From positions 1 through 10,072 of the forward strand of contig NZ_JAILPX010000154.1 of assembly GCF_024699275.1 (NCBI RefSeq): a DNA stretch of 10,072 bases, given 5' to 3'. Positions 1-5,811 of the stretch are shown one piece after another. A program made the translations under genes and the position numbers. The notes under the pieces were generated by a model. The model searched no databases and was not told the origin of the DNA. It saw only the letters and a list, made by a program, of their open reading frames with translations. The DNA comes from Selenomonas sp. Lineage in GTDB: Bacteria; Bacillota_C; Negativicutes; Selenomonadales; Selenomonadaceae. Numbering within the stretch: position 1 is the stretch's first letter; the number at the start of each line of letters is the position of its first letter.

Positions 1-158
1 ACCATAGCAAAAGTGGCTGACAAGTCAAAGTCAGCTGCTTTTGGTGGTGATTATAGAACCAGTTGGTAACAAGTTTGCTGGCAAGAGGATTAAGAACATC
101 CATATACCGATAAAGCAACCTTCGGATAATGTCATAGGGATAAAACTCATGGAAATCA
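1..158. other. Unassigned left edge, no supported gene
   Basis: No gene can be called here. Three short open frames cross the stretch: plus frame 1 is open from base 1 to a TAA at 67-69, plus frame 2 is open from base 8 to a TGA at 176-178 without a good start, and a minus frame is open from about 170 to the window edge. None has a convincing start plus ribosome binding site, and none is a family I recognise. One of them could be the end of a gene lying mostly outside the window. Confidence 0.3.
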
Positions 159-188
159 GGGCTGACCGGTCAATTTGACGGTCAGCCC
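159..188. terminator. Perfect 10-bp stem-loop, possible terminator
   Basis: GGGCTGACCG at 159-168 is perfectly complementary to CGGTCAGCCC at 179-188 around a 10-base loop. It lies 37 bases past the stop of the small minus-strand gene at 226-408 and could end its transcript, or that of something entering from the left on the plus strand. Neither side has a proper T run, so the terminator role is an inference from position and stem strength. Confidence 0.4.
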
Positions 189-225
189 GTTGGTTCTTCA
201 TATATAATATTCTAATTCTCGCAGT

Positions 226-408
226 TTATGAGCCTAATGTTTGTTTATTTTCTAGAGAATTCAACTTGCGCAACTTACGCATAATATCATCATGGCCATC
301 CGCGGTTTCACTGCGATAGGCGGAGAGAATATCTGTCAATGCCGGGTGCATGAGATGATTGGCATCCGGGTCAGTGTACATCATAATGTCCAGTATACTG
401 CCGTCCAT
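226..408 (-). CDS. Hypothetical 60-aa protein
   Basis: This is a short gene whose product I do not recognise. It starts at ATG 408 with a GGAG ribosome binding site about seven bases upstream and ends at TAA. The protein is soluble-looking, with no signal peptide or membrane segment: an acidic N-terminal half (MDGSILDIMMYTDPDAN) and a basic, probably helical stretch near residues 40-55 (DDIMRKLRKLNSLENK). It lies about 120 bp downstream of the flavin reductase-like gene on the same strand, with a hairpin between them, so it may be transcribed separately. The short length leaves real doubt whether it is expressed. Confidence 0.45.
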   Translation of the reverse strand: MDGSILDIMMYTDPDANHLMHPALTDILSAYRSETADGHDDIMRKLRKLNSLENKQTLGS

Positions 409-494
409 GGTGGTCTCCGCTTATTTGTCCCATAGCTCCCAACTGGGAGGAATGGAATGCAAAAAACTTACACACTTATCTTGACAAACTCAGA

Positions 495-526
495 GAAAAA
501 ATGCAAAACACCCGCTTGGAGGTTTT
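495..526 (-). terminator. Probable terminator after the flavin reductase gene
   Basis: Directly after the stop codon, read on the minus strand, AAAAC and GTTTT form the base of a short stem with inner CC/GG pairs (505-526). It is followed within a few bases by a run of six T. The stem has a mismatch and a wobble pair, so it is modest, but position and T run fit a Rho-independent terminator. Confidence 0.45.
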
Positions 527-527
527 C

Positions 528-1085
528 TCACTTTTTCAGTTTCAGTCCATCATGAAAAGCCTTCCCCACCACAGGGCCCACTAAACGATATGTCTTGGTA
601 GCAATATCAAAAATAATAGGCTGCAGTTTATCATAATCCACAACGCCATCCGTCAACACAGCTTCCTCGGCTTGCTGGGCAATGATTTTACCTACCAGAA
701 TACCCGTTTCATCACTGTAGCTTACGCATTCACATTCCAGCGTTACCGGAAACTCTTCAATAATAGGCGCATTGACATGGGCACTCTTATGCACATGACA
801 GCCCGCTTTTTCGATCTTATTGAGATTATTACCGGTCTCCACACCGAAATAATCGGCAATCTCCACCGTATCTTTGGTGGCGAAAGCCACGGTAAAGGCC
901 TTGGTATGCTTGATATTCTCCGTAGTTTTATGCTTGGCTAAAAATAAGGTAATTTCATCATAATCCGATTGTGCCCCCCAAGCTGCATTCATGGCATTGG
1001 GAACACCATGCTCATCATAGGTGCCAATGATAAATACCCCCTCCGGAGCAATGCAGGCTTTTTTCCCCGTAAATTCTACGCTCAT
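528..1085 (-). CDS. Flavin reductase family protein (flavoredoxin-like)
   Basis: The 185-aa product resembles the flavin reductase-like FMN-binding split-barrel family, which includes flavoredoxins and NAD(P)H:flavin oxidoreductases; it probably binds FMN in the cytoplasm and moves electrons to an unknown partner. What is seen: an N-terminal region GVFIIGTYDEHGVPNAMNAA (residues 16-35) typical of the barrel's first strands, a central segment with IADYFG (76-81), and the family-like C-terminus VVGKAFHDGLKLKK (172-185). Start choice: an in-frame ATG at 1211 would add 42 residues rich in aromatic and basic amino acids with no family resemblance, whereas ATG 1085 has AGGAGG just upstream. No membrane segment or signal peptide is present. 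The neighbours do not reveal the physiological substrate, and the gene looks monocistronic. The family call is by eye and fairly secure; substrate and partner are unknown. Confidence 0.85.
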   Translation of the reverse strand: MSVEFTGKKACIAPEGVFIIGTYDEHGVPNAMNAAWGAQSDYDEITLFLAKHKTTENIKHTKAFTVAFATKDTVEIADYFGVETGNNLNKIEKAGCHVHKSAHVNAPIIEEFPVTLECECVSYSDETGILVGKIIAQQAEEAVLTDGVVDYDKLQPIIFDIATKTYRLVGPVVGKAFHDGLKLKK

Positions 1086-1382
1086 AAAAATCCTCCTTTG
1101 TAAACCATTAAGATATATGAATATAATCTTCTTTATCCAGATACATAATCCTGCACAATGCCAAAAACAAGGTTTAGAGCTGATGTAAAAAATTCTATAA
1201 GAAATCTGCAAATCCAGAGGAGGAATCCGGACTTAAAGGGCGAAAGTTAGACGTAGATAAGCATCAAGATACCTATGTCTTGACCTATTCCACTCGGTAG
1301 ACTGTGGTGGCAGTTATAGAGAACATCCACTTCTTCCTGATGTTCTGTCTTTGCGTTTTTCTCTGCTGCCATTTTCTATATA

Positions 1383-1415
1383 GAGCGGCTGATCAACCCC
1401 TATGACCAGCCGCTC
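1383..1415. repeat. Inverted repeat, strong stem-loop
   Basis: GAGCGGCTG at 1383-1391 pairs perfectly with CAGCCGCTC at 1407-1415; after one mismatch, TCA/TGA extends the stem by three pairs around a 7-base loop. It lies just past the stop of the small minus ORF at 1422-1589 and could be its terminator, but neither strand shows a strong T run. The role is uncertain. Confidence 0.5.
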
Positions 1416-1421
1416 ACCTTT

Positions 1422-1589
1422 CTAATCAAAACCTTTCCCTTGCTTTAAGCGCTCCTTATGAAGATCTCTACATAAGAAGCGCTTATTTTTTTCTCTTAAC
1501 GGGACATCACAGACATTGTCCGTAATGCCTCGTGCGATAACAGCTATGACTTCAAAAACCTCCGCGTAATTCAGGATACGCTCCGCCAT
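1422..1589 (-). CDS. Hypothetical 55-aa ORF, possibly a decayed gene
   Basis: Read on the minus strand from ATG 1589 to TAG, this encodes 55 residues beginning MAERILNYAEVFEVIAVIAR: a hydrophobic-amphipathic N-terminus followed by a basic tail (residues 32-51). The ribosome binding site is weak (AGAG a few bases before the ATG). Past the TAG the same frame stays open for a further 36 codons (KGERLVIGVDQPLYIE and on), and upstream it is open before an in-frame TAA. This is what a larger gene broken by stop codons would look like, although chance is possible. A strong plus-strand terminator lies inside the ORF, which argues against it being an active gene. I do not recognise the family. Confidence 0.3.
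   Translation of the reverse strand: MAERILNYAEVFEVIAVIARGITDNVCDVPLREKNKRFLCRDLHKERLKQGKGFD
1446..1492 (+). terminator. Strong Rho-independent terminator on the plus strand
   Basis: Bases 1446-1460 pair with 1471-1485 (TAAGCGCT then CTTATG on the left arm) with a single mismatch and a 10-base loop, followed at once by seven T at 1486-1492. This is a textbook terminator for plus-strand transcription. No plus-strand gene is seen upstream in the window, so the transcript it ends is unidentified; a small RNA or a short unannotated ORF is possible. Confidence 0.6.
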
Positions 1590-1633
1590 CGCGCTCTGAA
1601 ATTAACGGCAAGATATACTTCTCAAATTGTACT

Positions 1634-1681
1634 GCATGACTAAAGAGGCTGCTCAATCACGAGCAGCCTCTTCAATCATGC
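1634..1681 (-). terminator. Long inverted repeat, terminator of the HAD phosphatase gene
   Basis: AAGAGGCTGCTC at 1643-1654 pairs perfectly with GAGCAGCCTCTT at 1661-1672 around a 6-base loop. Outside a 3x3 internal loop, GCATGA (1634-1639) pairs with TCATGC (1676-1681). It lies about 45 bp past the HAD phosphatase stop codon. There is only a short T stretch, so it may work as a terminator on either strand or as a 3' stabilising hairpin. Confidence 0.6.
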
Positions 1682-1726
1682 ATGGATATAAACTTTACCA
1701 AAATAACGATTGAATATAATGATGCT

Positions 1727-2821
1727 TTACTTTTCCGTTCTCTTTACCTTATCGCCATAGATGGTTTTGAATTCATTTTTCATCGAAATAGTTTGCCAGC
1801 CGCGTTCCTGTGCAAACTGCTTGTTCTTTTCAGCCTTTGCCGTATTTCCCAACTCTCTTTCCGTGTCATCGCAGAGTACAAAGAAGGACATCGTGGGGTA
1901 TTTGTCATTCTGCAGGTTGTATTCCAACATCCCGCTGTCCCCCATAGAGTTGCCAAAAGCCAGCACCGGGCGCTTGCCGATTTCCGTAAGGATGCTGAAA
2001 ATCTTGTTGCAGTTGCCATTCTCCCCCAGGAATACATCGGAACGCACGACTTTTTCCTTATGGCGGTCATAAAAATGCTTATCGGGAGCCTCCGCGCCCA
2101 TTCCCGAAGAAACATAGGCCACATTGGAACCAATCATATGATCAACCGGAATATCCAGTACACCATCCACCAGACAGCGCAGGATCTCTCGCTCACAAGC
2201 CGAATCCATATAAACCGTAAAGCCGTTATTCTGCAGGTAGGAAACTACTTCCACCATCGGCATATAATAAGCCTCGCCGCGCTTTAAGTTCGTCAGCCCC
2301 ACTTCGTTTGTTTCCATAAACTTTTTCACGTAAGCCGAATACTCATCTTTCGTCATGCCAGCGTAGGACTTACGCATCTGTTTGGCAAATTCCACGCCCA
2401 ATTCCTTGGGGATAGACTGTTTATTCATAATATAGGGCTGCACCTTTTTGGCAATGTCCACCATAGCCGGCGTTGCCTGATAATTTTTGTCCTCCAGGGC
2501 GCGATGCAGGAACATCATTTCCTGAAAATAATAGGGTGCAGTCTCACAATAAAGCGTGCCATCTAAATCAAAGGTGGCAATACGATCTTCCGGCGGAATA
2601 TAATTCTTGCTCTTGGGGTTCGTTATATCCTGTACATAATTGACTAAGGCTTCCTTACTGGGGGCATTTTTCTGCCAATACTGGAAATCCGCTGCTGTCT
2701 GTACATGAATTGCGGCTAACTCCTCGCGGCTGGCTGCATCTGCCGCCGAAAAAGCCCCTACAACAAATGCCCCTGCCATCAATGCAGCGATGATTTTCTT
2801 TTTCAGTAATGATTTCTTCAT
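1727..2821 (-). CDS. Secreted HAD-superfamily acid phosphatase
   Basis: The 364-aa protein carries a Sec signal peptide (basic MKKSLLKKK, hydrophobic core to about residue 25, likely cleavage after the AADA around residues 26-29), so it acts outside the cytoplasmic membrane. The mature part is a haloacid dehalogenase-type hydrolase: motif I FDLDGT (84-89) gives nucleophile Asp85 and acid/base Asp87, MDSAC (205-209) is a likely motif II with Ser207, Lys273 in GNCNK is a candidate motif III lysine, and FGNSMGDSGML (289-299) is motif IV with Asp295. These residues support Mg-dependent phosphomonoester hydrolysis; the natural substrate is unknown. An insertion rich in Lys, Tyr and Met between motifs I and II (about 100-190) looks like a cap domain. 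Start ATG 2821 has GGAGG upstream, and a promoter lies at 2860-2888. The neighbouring secreted phytase gene on the same strand suggests a shared phosphate-scavenging role, which is an inference. Confidence 0.85.
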   Translation of the reverse strand: MKKSLLKKKIIAALMAGAFVVGAFSAADAASREELAAIHVQTAADFQYWQKNAPSKEALVNYVQDITNPKSKNYIPPEDRIATFDLDGTLYCETAPYYFQEMMFLHRALEDKNYQATPAMVDIAKKVQPYIMNKQSIPKELGVEFAKQMRKSYAGMTKDEYSAYVKKFMETNEVGLTNLKRGEAYYMPMVEVVSYLQNNGFTVYMDSACEREILRCLVDGVLDIPVDHMIGSNVAYVSSGMGAEAPDKHFYDRHKEKVVRSDVFLGENGNCNKIFSILTEIGKRPVLAFGNSMGDSGMLEYNLQNDKYPTMSFFVLCDDTERELGNTAKAEKNKQFAQERGWQTISMKNEFKTIYGDKVKRTEK

Positions 2822-2859
2822 GGTTAACCTCCAAAAGTGTTCTATTTTTCACACCACTC

Positions 2860-2888
2860 ATTATATCGAGCAATTCCCGGTTAAACAA
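2860..2888 (-). promoter_or_regulatory. Promoter of the HAD phosphatase gene
   Basis: On the minus strand a perfect TATAAT (complement of 2860-2865) stands 17 bp after TTGTTT (complement of 2883-2888), about 39 bp upstream of the phosphatase ATG. The -10 is perfect but the -35 matches only three of six bases, so an activator or a weak basal level is possible. Confidence 0.6.
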
Positions 2889-2993
2889 TCCAAAATACGG
2901 TCAAAATATCAGCAAAAATGAAGTTTATACAAAAACGAAGATTTTGCTTATCGCTGCAGGACCTGTGGGTTCGAGTATTCGTATCATTTTCGT

Positions 2994-4094
2994 TCAAACA
3001 TCCTCGTGTTCCTGCAGCCACTTGGACCATTTTAGGGTAAAACCATCCTGATGGGCAGCCTGTACGTAGCGGTAGAATTTCTCAATCATGCCTGCCTTTT
3101 GGTGATAGTAGGCAGATTTCCACTTGCCCGGTGTAGTCTTGGATGGGTCATACGCCAAATAAGCGCCGCCCAAGAGATACTGGCGGGACAGCACATCCCC
3201 TAAGGGTACATCCGGATTTTTCATCATATCATAGAGAGCCATGTAGGTCGTCGTTCTCCCCTTCCCCGCCTGGCAATGGAAATGCAGCCAGGCATCCTGG
3301 GGCAGCTTGCGGACAAAATCCACAAAGGCTTCGATATTTTCTGCCGCGGGCCATACATGGTCCGTATCCGTAAGCCGCCAGTAATGCCAGCCAGCTCCTT
3401 CCACCAGCTGCTGCTCACGCATGACGTTGTCTATTTTCTCCCAGTGGGGATCAGCTGGCTGCTTTTTCTTATTCAGTTTTGCCAGCAAGACACGCTTTCC
3501 TTCCGCTTGCTTTAGCCGCTGGCGCTCATCCTGCAAAGCTTCCCGCCGTGTTTTCCCCCGGTTGCCCCAATCGCGCACACCATACCAGCTGACGGCCTGA
3601 CCGTTGAAAAGGCCATGGGATTCCTGCCGTAAGTCCACCACATAAACCGGGCCTTTAGTCTTTGTTTTTAAGACCTGTTGCAAGACCTTAAACTCCCCCA
3701 TAGAAAACTCTGCACTGCCGGACATGGCCAGGCAATCCAAACCCTGACGGGAAGGCGTTCTAGTAAAACCCTTCCCCGCTTTATCTTCCGGCATATCCTG
3801 CCGGAAGGGGCCATCTGCAGTGCGAAAGTTTCTGGGCAGACTTTCCCGGTTTTCCGCATCGATCCGCCAGATGTAGCCGCTATAGTCCGGCTCCTCCTTT
3901 TCCGTCCCGGCGCTATGGGGAATCTTCATCTTTATGTTTGCCCCCTGCGCTGCAGAGATTTTTTCTCCTGCCGCCTGCTGCCGCACCGAAGCAGTCTGCG
4001 TCTGTGTGCCAGCAAAAGCCGTCCACGGTATCCCCGCCGCCAGTAAGCCGATAAAAAGTAATACACCTGTTTTGAAGTGAACATGCATGGTCAT
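2994..4094 (-). CDS. PTP-like inositol polyphosphatase (phytase), secreted
   Basis: This is a protein tyrosine phosphatase-like phytase, the family known from Selenomonas ruminantium and Mitsuokella, which removes phosphates from inositol hexakisphosphate through a Cys-phosphate intermediate. The 366-aa protein starts with a signal peptide (hydrophobic GVLLFIGLLAAGIPW, cleavage near AFA|G about residue 28). It carries the P-loop HCQAGKGRTT (residues 273-282, nucleophile Cys274, Arg280), and TDHVWP places the general acid at Asp245. The surrounding QDAWLHFHC and IEAFV also fit the family. Length is near the usual single-domain size of about 340-350 residues plus signal. Start choice: ATG 4094 is 11 bases from a GAGG site and within a short leader from the promoter at 4124-4151; ATG 4103 is only two bases from that site, and ATG 4088 is also possible. 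A Lys follows Gly in the P-loop, where I recall Val or Ala in characterised members; this could affect activity. No clear terminator follows. Confidence 0.9.
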   Translation of the reverse strand: MTMHVHFKTGVLLFIGLLAAGIPWTAFAGTQTQTASVRQQAAGEKISAAQGANIKMKIPHSAGTEKEEPDYSGYIWRIDAENRESLPRNFRTADGPFRQDMPEDKAGKGFTRTPSRQGLDCLAMSGSAEFSMGEFKVLQQVLKTKTKGPVYVVDLRQESHGLFNGQAVSWYGVRDWGNRGKTRREALQDERQRLKQAEGKRVLLAKLNKKKQPADPHWEKIDNVMREQQLVEGAGWHYWRLTDTDHVWPAAENIEAFVDFVRKLPQDAWLHFHCQAGKGRTTTYMALYDMMKNPDVPLGDVLSRQYLLGGAYLAYDPSKTTPGKWKSAYYHQKAGMIEKFYRYVQAAHQDGFTLKWSKWLQEHEDV

Positions 4095-4123
4095 AAGTAA
4101 CATCGCCTCTTTTTCTACCCTTA

Positions 4124-4151
4124 GTTATACACGCATTAGAATTTTTGTCAA
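4124..4151 (-). promoter_or_regulatory. Promoter of the phytase gene
   Basis: Read on the minus strand, a perfect TTGACA (complement of 4146-4151) and TATAAC (complement of 4124-4129) are separated by 16 bp. Transcription would begin near 4117, giving a leader of roughly 15-25 bases that contains the GAGG ribosome binding site. Confidence 0.75.
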
Positions 4152-4167
4152 ATGCAGTACAACATAT

Positions 4168-4207
4168 AAAAAGAGACTTCCCTTCCGGCTTGCAGAACAT
4201 AGTCCTC
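4168..4207 (-). terminator. Weak possible terminator after the outer-membrane protein gene
   Basis: On the minus strand GAGGACT and AGTCTC can pair, with one bulged G, over a long loop, followed by five T (complement of 4168-4172). It lies just past the barrel protein stop and before the phytase promoter. The stem is short and imperfect. Confidence 0.3.
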
Positions 4208-4214
4208 CGTAACA

Positions 4215-4715
4215 TCAGAACTTAACGGTTATACCAGCACCGATGCCATCCTCGTGATGACCGTTATCCGGCTTGAAATTGTGGTAGTTGACATTCAAGT
4301 CCACGTTGAACAGCAGGTTCTTGTTGATACCCACTTGGGTTTCGTTGAAGTCCTTGCCCACCACATAGGAAGCATAGGCATCAAAGCCCATGATCTTCGG
4401 CGTGCTCACGGCCACACCGCCATAGGCATTGTTCTTGTCACCAGCCATATCCCAGCGATAGCCGCCCACCAGCTTGACCTCCGAACCGATTACATCATAC
4501 TGCAGATAGGCATCCTTCTGGTCGCCGTATTCGTCCCGATTGTTGTAGGCATAACCCACCGTGGCCTTATTGGTCACCTTATGTTCGATATAGGCTTCCT
4601 TCGTGCCCACGCCGATGGCCGTTTCATGTTTCGCCATCTGATTGACCGGCGCAGCCAGCACCGTAGTCATCCCCAGCATCATTAAAGCTGTTACCAGCAA
4701 AAAAATCTTCTTCAT
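4215..4715 (-). CDS. Small outer-membrane beta-barrel protein
   Basis: The 166-aa product has a clear signal peptide (MKKIFLLVTALMMLGMTTV, cleavage near residues 21-22, VLAA|P). The mature chain consists of alternating short strands separated by polar turns, such as KATVGYAYNN (50-59), KLVGGYRWDM (81-90) and FDAYASYVVG (111-120). It ends IGAGITVKF, with the terminal Phe that the outer-membrane assembly (BAM) machinery recognises. This fits a small barrel of about eight strands in the outer membrane of a diderm. I do not recognise a named family; function is unknown. Start ATG 4715 has AAAGGAGGT upstream; extending to ATG 4856 would run through the rbsK terminator and the promoter and is rejected. 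It has its own very strong promoter, so it may be abundant. A His-rich loop (DNGHHEDG, 150-157) near the C-terminus could bind metal, which is speculative. Confidence 0.8.
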   Translation of the reverse strand: MKKIFLLVTALMMLGMTTVLAAPVNQMAKHETAIGVGTKEAYIEHKVTNKATVGYAYNNRDEYGDQKDAYLQYDVIGSEVKLVGGYRWDMAGDKNNAYGGVAVSTPKIMGFDAYASYVVGKDFNETQVGINKNLLFNVDLNVNYHNFKPDNGHHEDGIGAGITVKF

Positions 4716-4745
4716 GATTATGACCTCCTTTGAACTAGCAACCCC

Positions 4746-4774
4746 ATCATAACTGTTTTTATTTGCAATGTCAA
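4746..4774 (-). promoter_or_regulatory. Strong promoter of the outer-membrane protein gene
   Basis: On the minus strand TTGACA (complement of 4769-4774, perfect) is followed after 17 bp by TATGAT (complement of 4746-4751, five of six). It lies about 30 bp before the ATG, between the rbsK terminator and the ribosome binding site. Confidence 0.8.
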
Positions 4775-4810
4775 GTAATTGGCCCAAAATCCTATCTTTT
4801 ACCACCGCGC

Positions 4811-4853
4811 AAAAAAACAGCAGGAGCTGTAAAAATGCTTCGCAGCTCCTGCT
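4811..4853 (-). terminator. Rho-independent terminator of the ribose-type operon
   Basis: On the minus strand AGCAGGAGCTG pairs perfectly over 11 bp with CAGCTCCTGCT (arms at 4843-4853 and 4819-4829) around a 13-base loop. It is followed by G and seven T (complement of 4811-4817). It begins 12 bp past the rbsK stop and marks the end of the five-gene operon. Confidence 0.92.
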
Positions 4854-4865
4854 CAAAAGATGAAT

Positions 4866-5777
4866 TTAACCATGAAAGGCATCGATTTCCGCCCGTGTCG
4901 GGATGGAAGACTGGGCACCGCAGCGGGTTACCGCAACGGCAGAAGCCCGGGCACCGAAGTCGATGGCTTCGGCATAGTTTTCCCCGTCAAACTGGCTCAG
5001 GAAAGCCGCCAGGAAGCAATCCCCGGCCGCCGTGGTATCCACGGCTTTGACCTTGTAGGCCGGGAATTTATGGACATCCTCCCCGGTGACCAGCAGCGTG
5101 CCCTTGCTCCCCAGGGTAACCATGACCGCACCAACGCCCTTAGCCGTCAGCGTGCGGGCTGCCGTCAGCACCTGCTCCTCCGTATCCGTGGGCAGTCCCG
5201 TCAGAATGGAAAGCTCCGTCTCATTGGGTTTCGTGATATCAATCAGCGGGAACAGTTCCTCTGGGAAATCGGCGCAAGCCGGTGCCGGGTCCACCACCAC
5301 CAGCTTGCCACAGGCTTTGGCCTGCTTTGCGGCGGCCACCACCACCGACATGGGCACTTCCAGCTGCATAACCACAGCATCGGCTGCCGCAAACATATCC
5401 TGACGCTCCGCAATATAAGCTGCATCCAGGTCATGATTGGCACCGGCAATGACGCTGATGCTGTTCTGGCCGCTGTCTTCAATCTCGATGAATGCCTTAC
5501 CGGTTTCACAGTTCTCCGAGGTCCGGATACCAGCCGTATCCACCTGAACGCTATGCAGATTATCCAGCATCTGCTGACCAAACGTATCCTTGCCCACAGC
5601 GCCAATCATGGAGGTGTCCACTCCCAGTTTCCCCAGGGCATACGCCTGATTGGCCCCCTTGCCGCCGGGAACCAGCTTAAGGCTCTGGGCCATAACCGTT
5701 TCCCCGCCCTGGGGACGGCGCTCCATATATACGTCAAAATCCATATTCAGACTACCAACGACCAATACCTTCTTCAT
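4866..5777 (-). CDS. rbsK: Ribokinase (PfkB family)
   Basis: The 303-aa protein is a cytoplasmic PfkB-family sugar kinase that transfers phosphate from ATP to the 5-hydroxyl of D-ribose, giving ribose 5-phosphate for the pentose phosphate pathway. It aligns by eye with E. coli RbsK along its length. Seen in order: the sugar-binding N-terminus with Asn11 and Asp13, PGGKGANQA (37-45), MQLEVP with Glu140, NETE (185-188), the nucleotide-binding TLGSKG (221-226), and DTTAAGD (247-253) carrying catalytic base Asp253. VTRCGAQSSIP (283-293) is the expected C-terminal signature. Start ATG 5777 has AGAGGG upstream. It is the last gene of the operon, 34 bp after the DUF4867 gene and followed by a strong terminator. 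The residues and the RbsD partner favour ribose, but PfkB kinases can prefer related sugars, and the absence of a ribose ABC transporter leaves room for another pentose. Confidence 0.92.
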   Translation of the reverse strand: MKKVLVVGSLNMDFDVYMERRPQGGETVMAQSLKLVPGGKGANQAYALGKLGVDTSMIGAVGKDTFGQQMLDNLHSVQVDTAGIRTSENCETGKAFIEIEDSGQNSISVIAGANHDLDAAYIAERQDMFAAADAVVMQLEVPMSVVVAAAKQAKACGKLVVVDPAPACADFPEELFPLIDITKPNETELSILTGLPTDTEEQVLTAARTLTAKGVGAVMVTLGSKGTLLVTGEDVHKFPAYKVKAVDTTAAGDCFLAAFLSQFDGENYAEAIDFGARASAVAVTRCGAQSSIPTRAEIDAFHG

Positions 5778-5811
5778 GAAAAATCCCTCTCTGTTCTATC
5801 GCGCTGCCTGT

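Larger units (their letters stand above)
1086..1726. other. Gene-poor 640-bp stretch with hairpins and ORF remnants
   Basis: Apart from the flavin reductase leader (AGGAGG next to 1085) no well-supported gene is present. It holds a minus ORF at 1422-1589 (separate entry), a minus 41-aa ORF at 1247-1372 (begins MAAEKNAKTE, no ribosome binding site), and a plus frame open to a TAG at 1298-1300 without a start. It also holds a series of stem-loops: AGAACATC/GATGTTCT at 1320-1346, then the structures at 1383-1415, 1446-1492 and 1634-1681 listed separately. The mixture suggests decayed coding DNA or a structured plus-strand transcript. I saw no clear promoter for the flavin reductase gene; the AT-rich bases at about 1105-1160 are the likely place. 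Confidence 0.4.

Noticed and set aside
1086..1211. N-terminal extension of the flavin reductase to ATG 1211
   Set aside because: The added 42 residues do not resemble the family, and a strong AGGAGG site precedes the ATG at 1085.
1500..1643. Plus-strand 47-codon open frame (starts RDITDIVRNA)
   Set aside because: It follows directly on a stop codon and has no ATG, GTG or TTG start near its beginning; it is opposite the minus ORF at 1422-1589.
2952..3019. Inverted repeat with CTGCAGGA and TCCTGCAG arms around the phytase stop codon
   Set aside because: The arms are about 50 bases apart, one lies within coding sequence, and no T run follows; it is probably chance.
4716..4856. N-terminal extension of the outer-membrane protein to ATG 4856
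   Set aside because: It would include the rbsK terminator and the TTGACA/TATGAT promoter as coding sequence and would bury the signal peptide.
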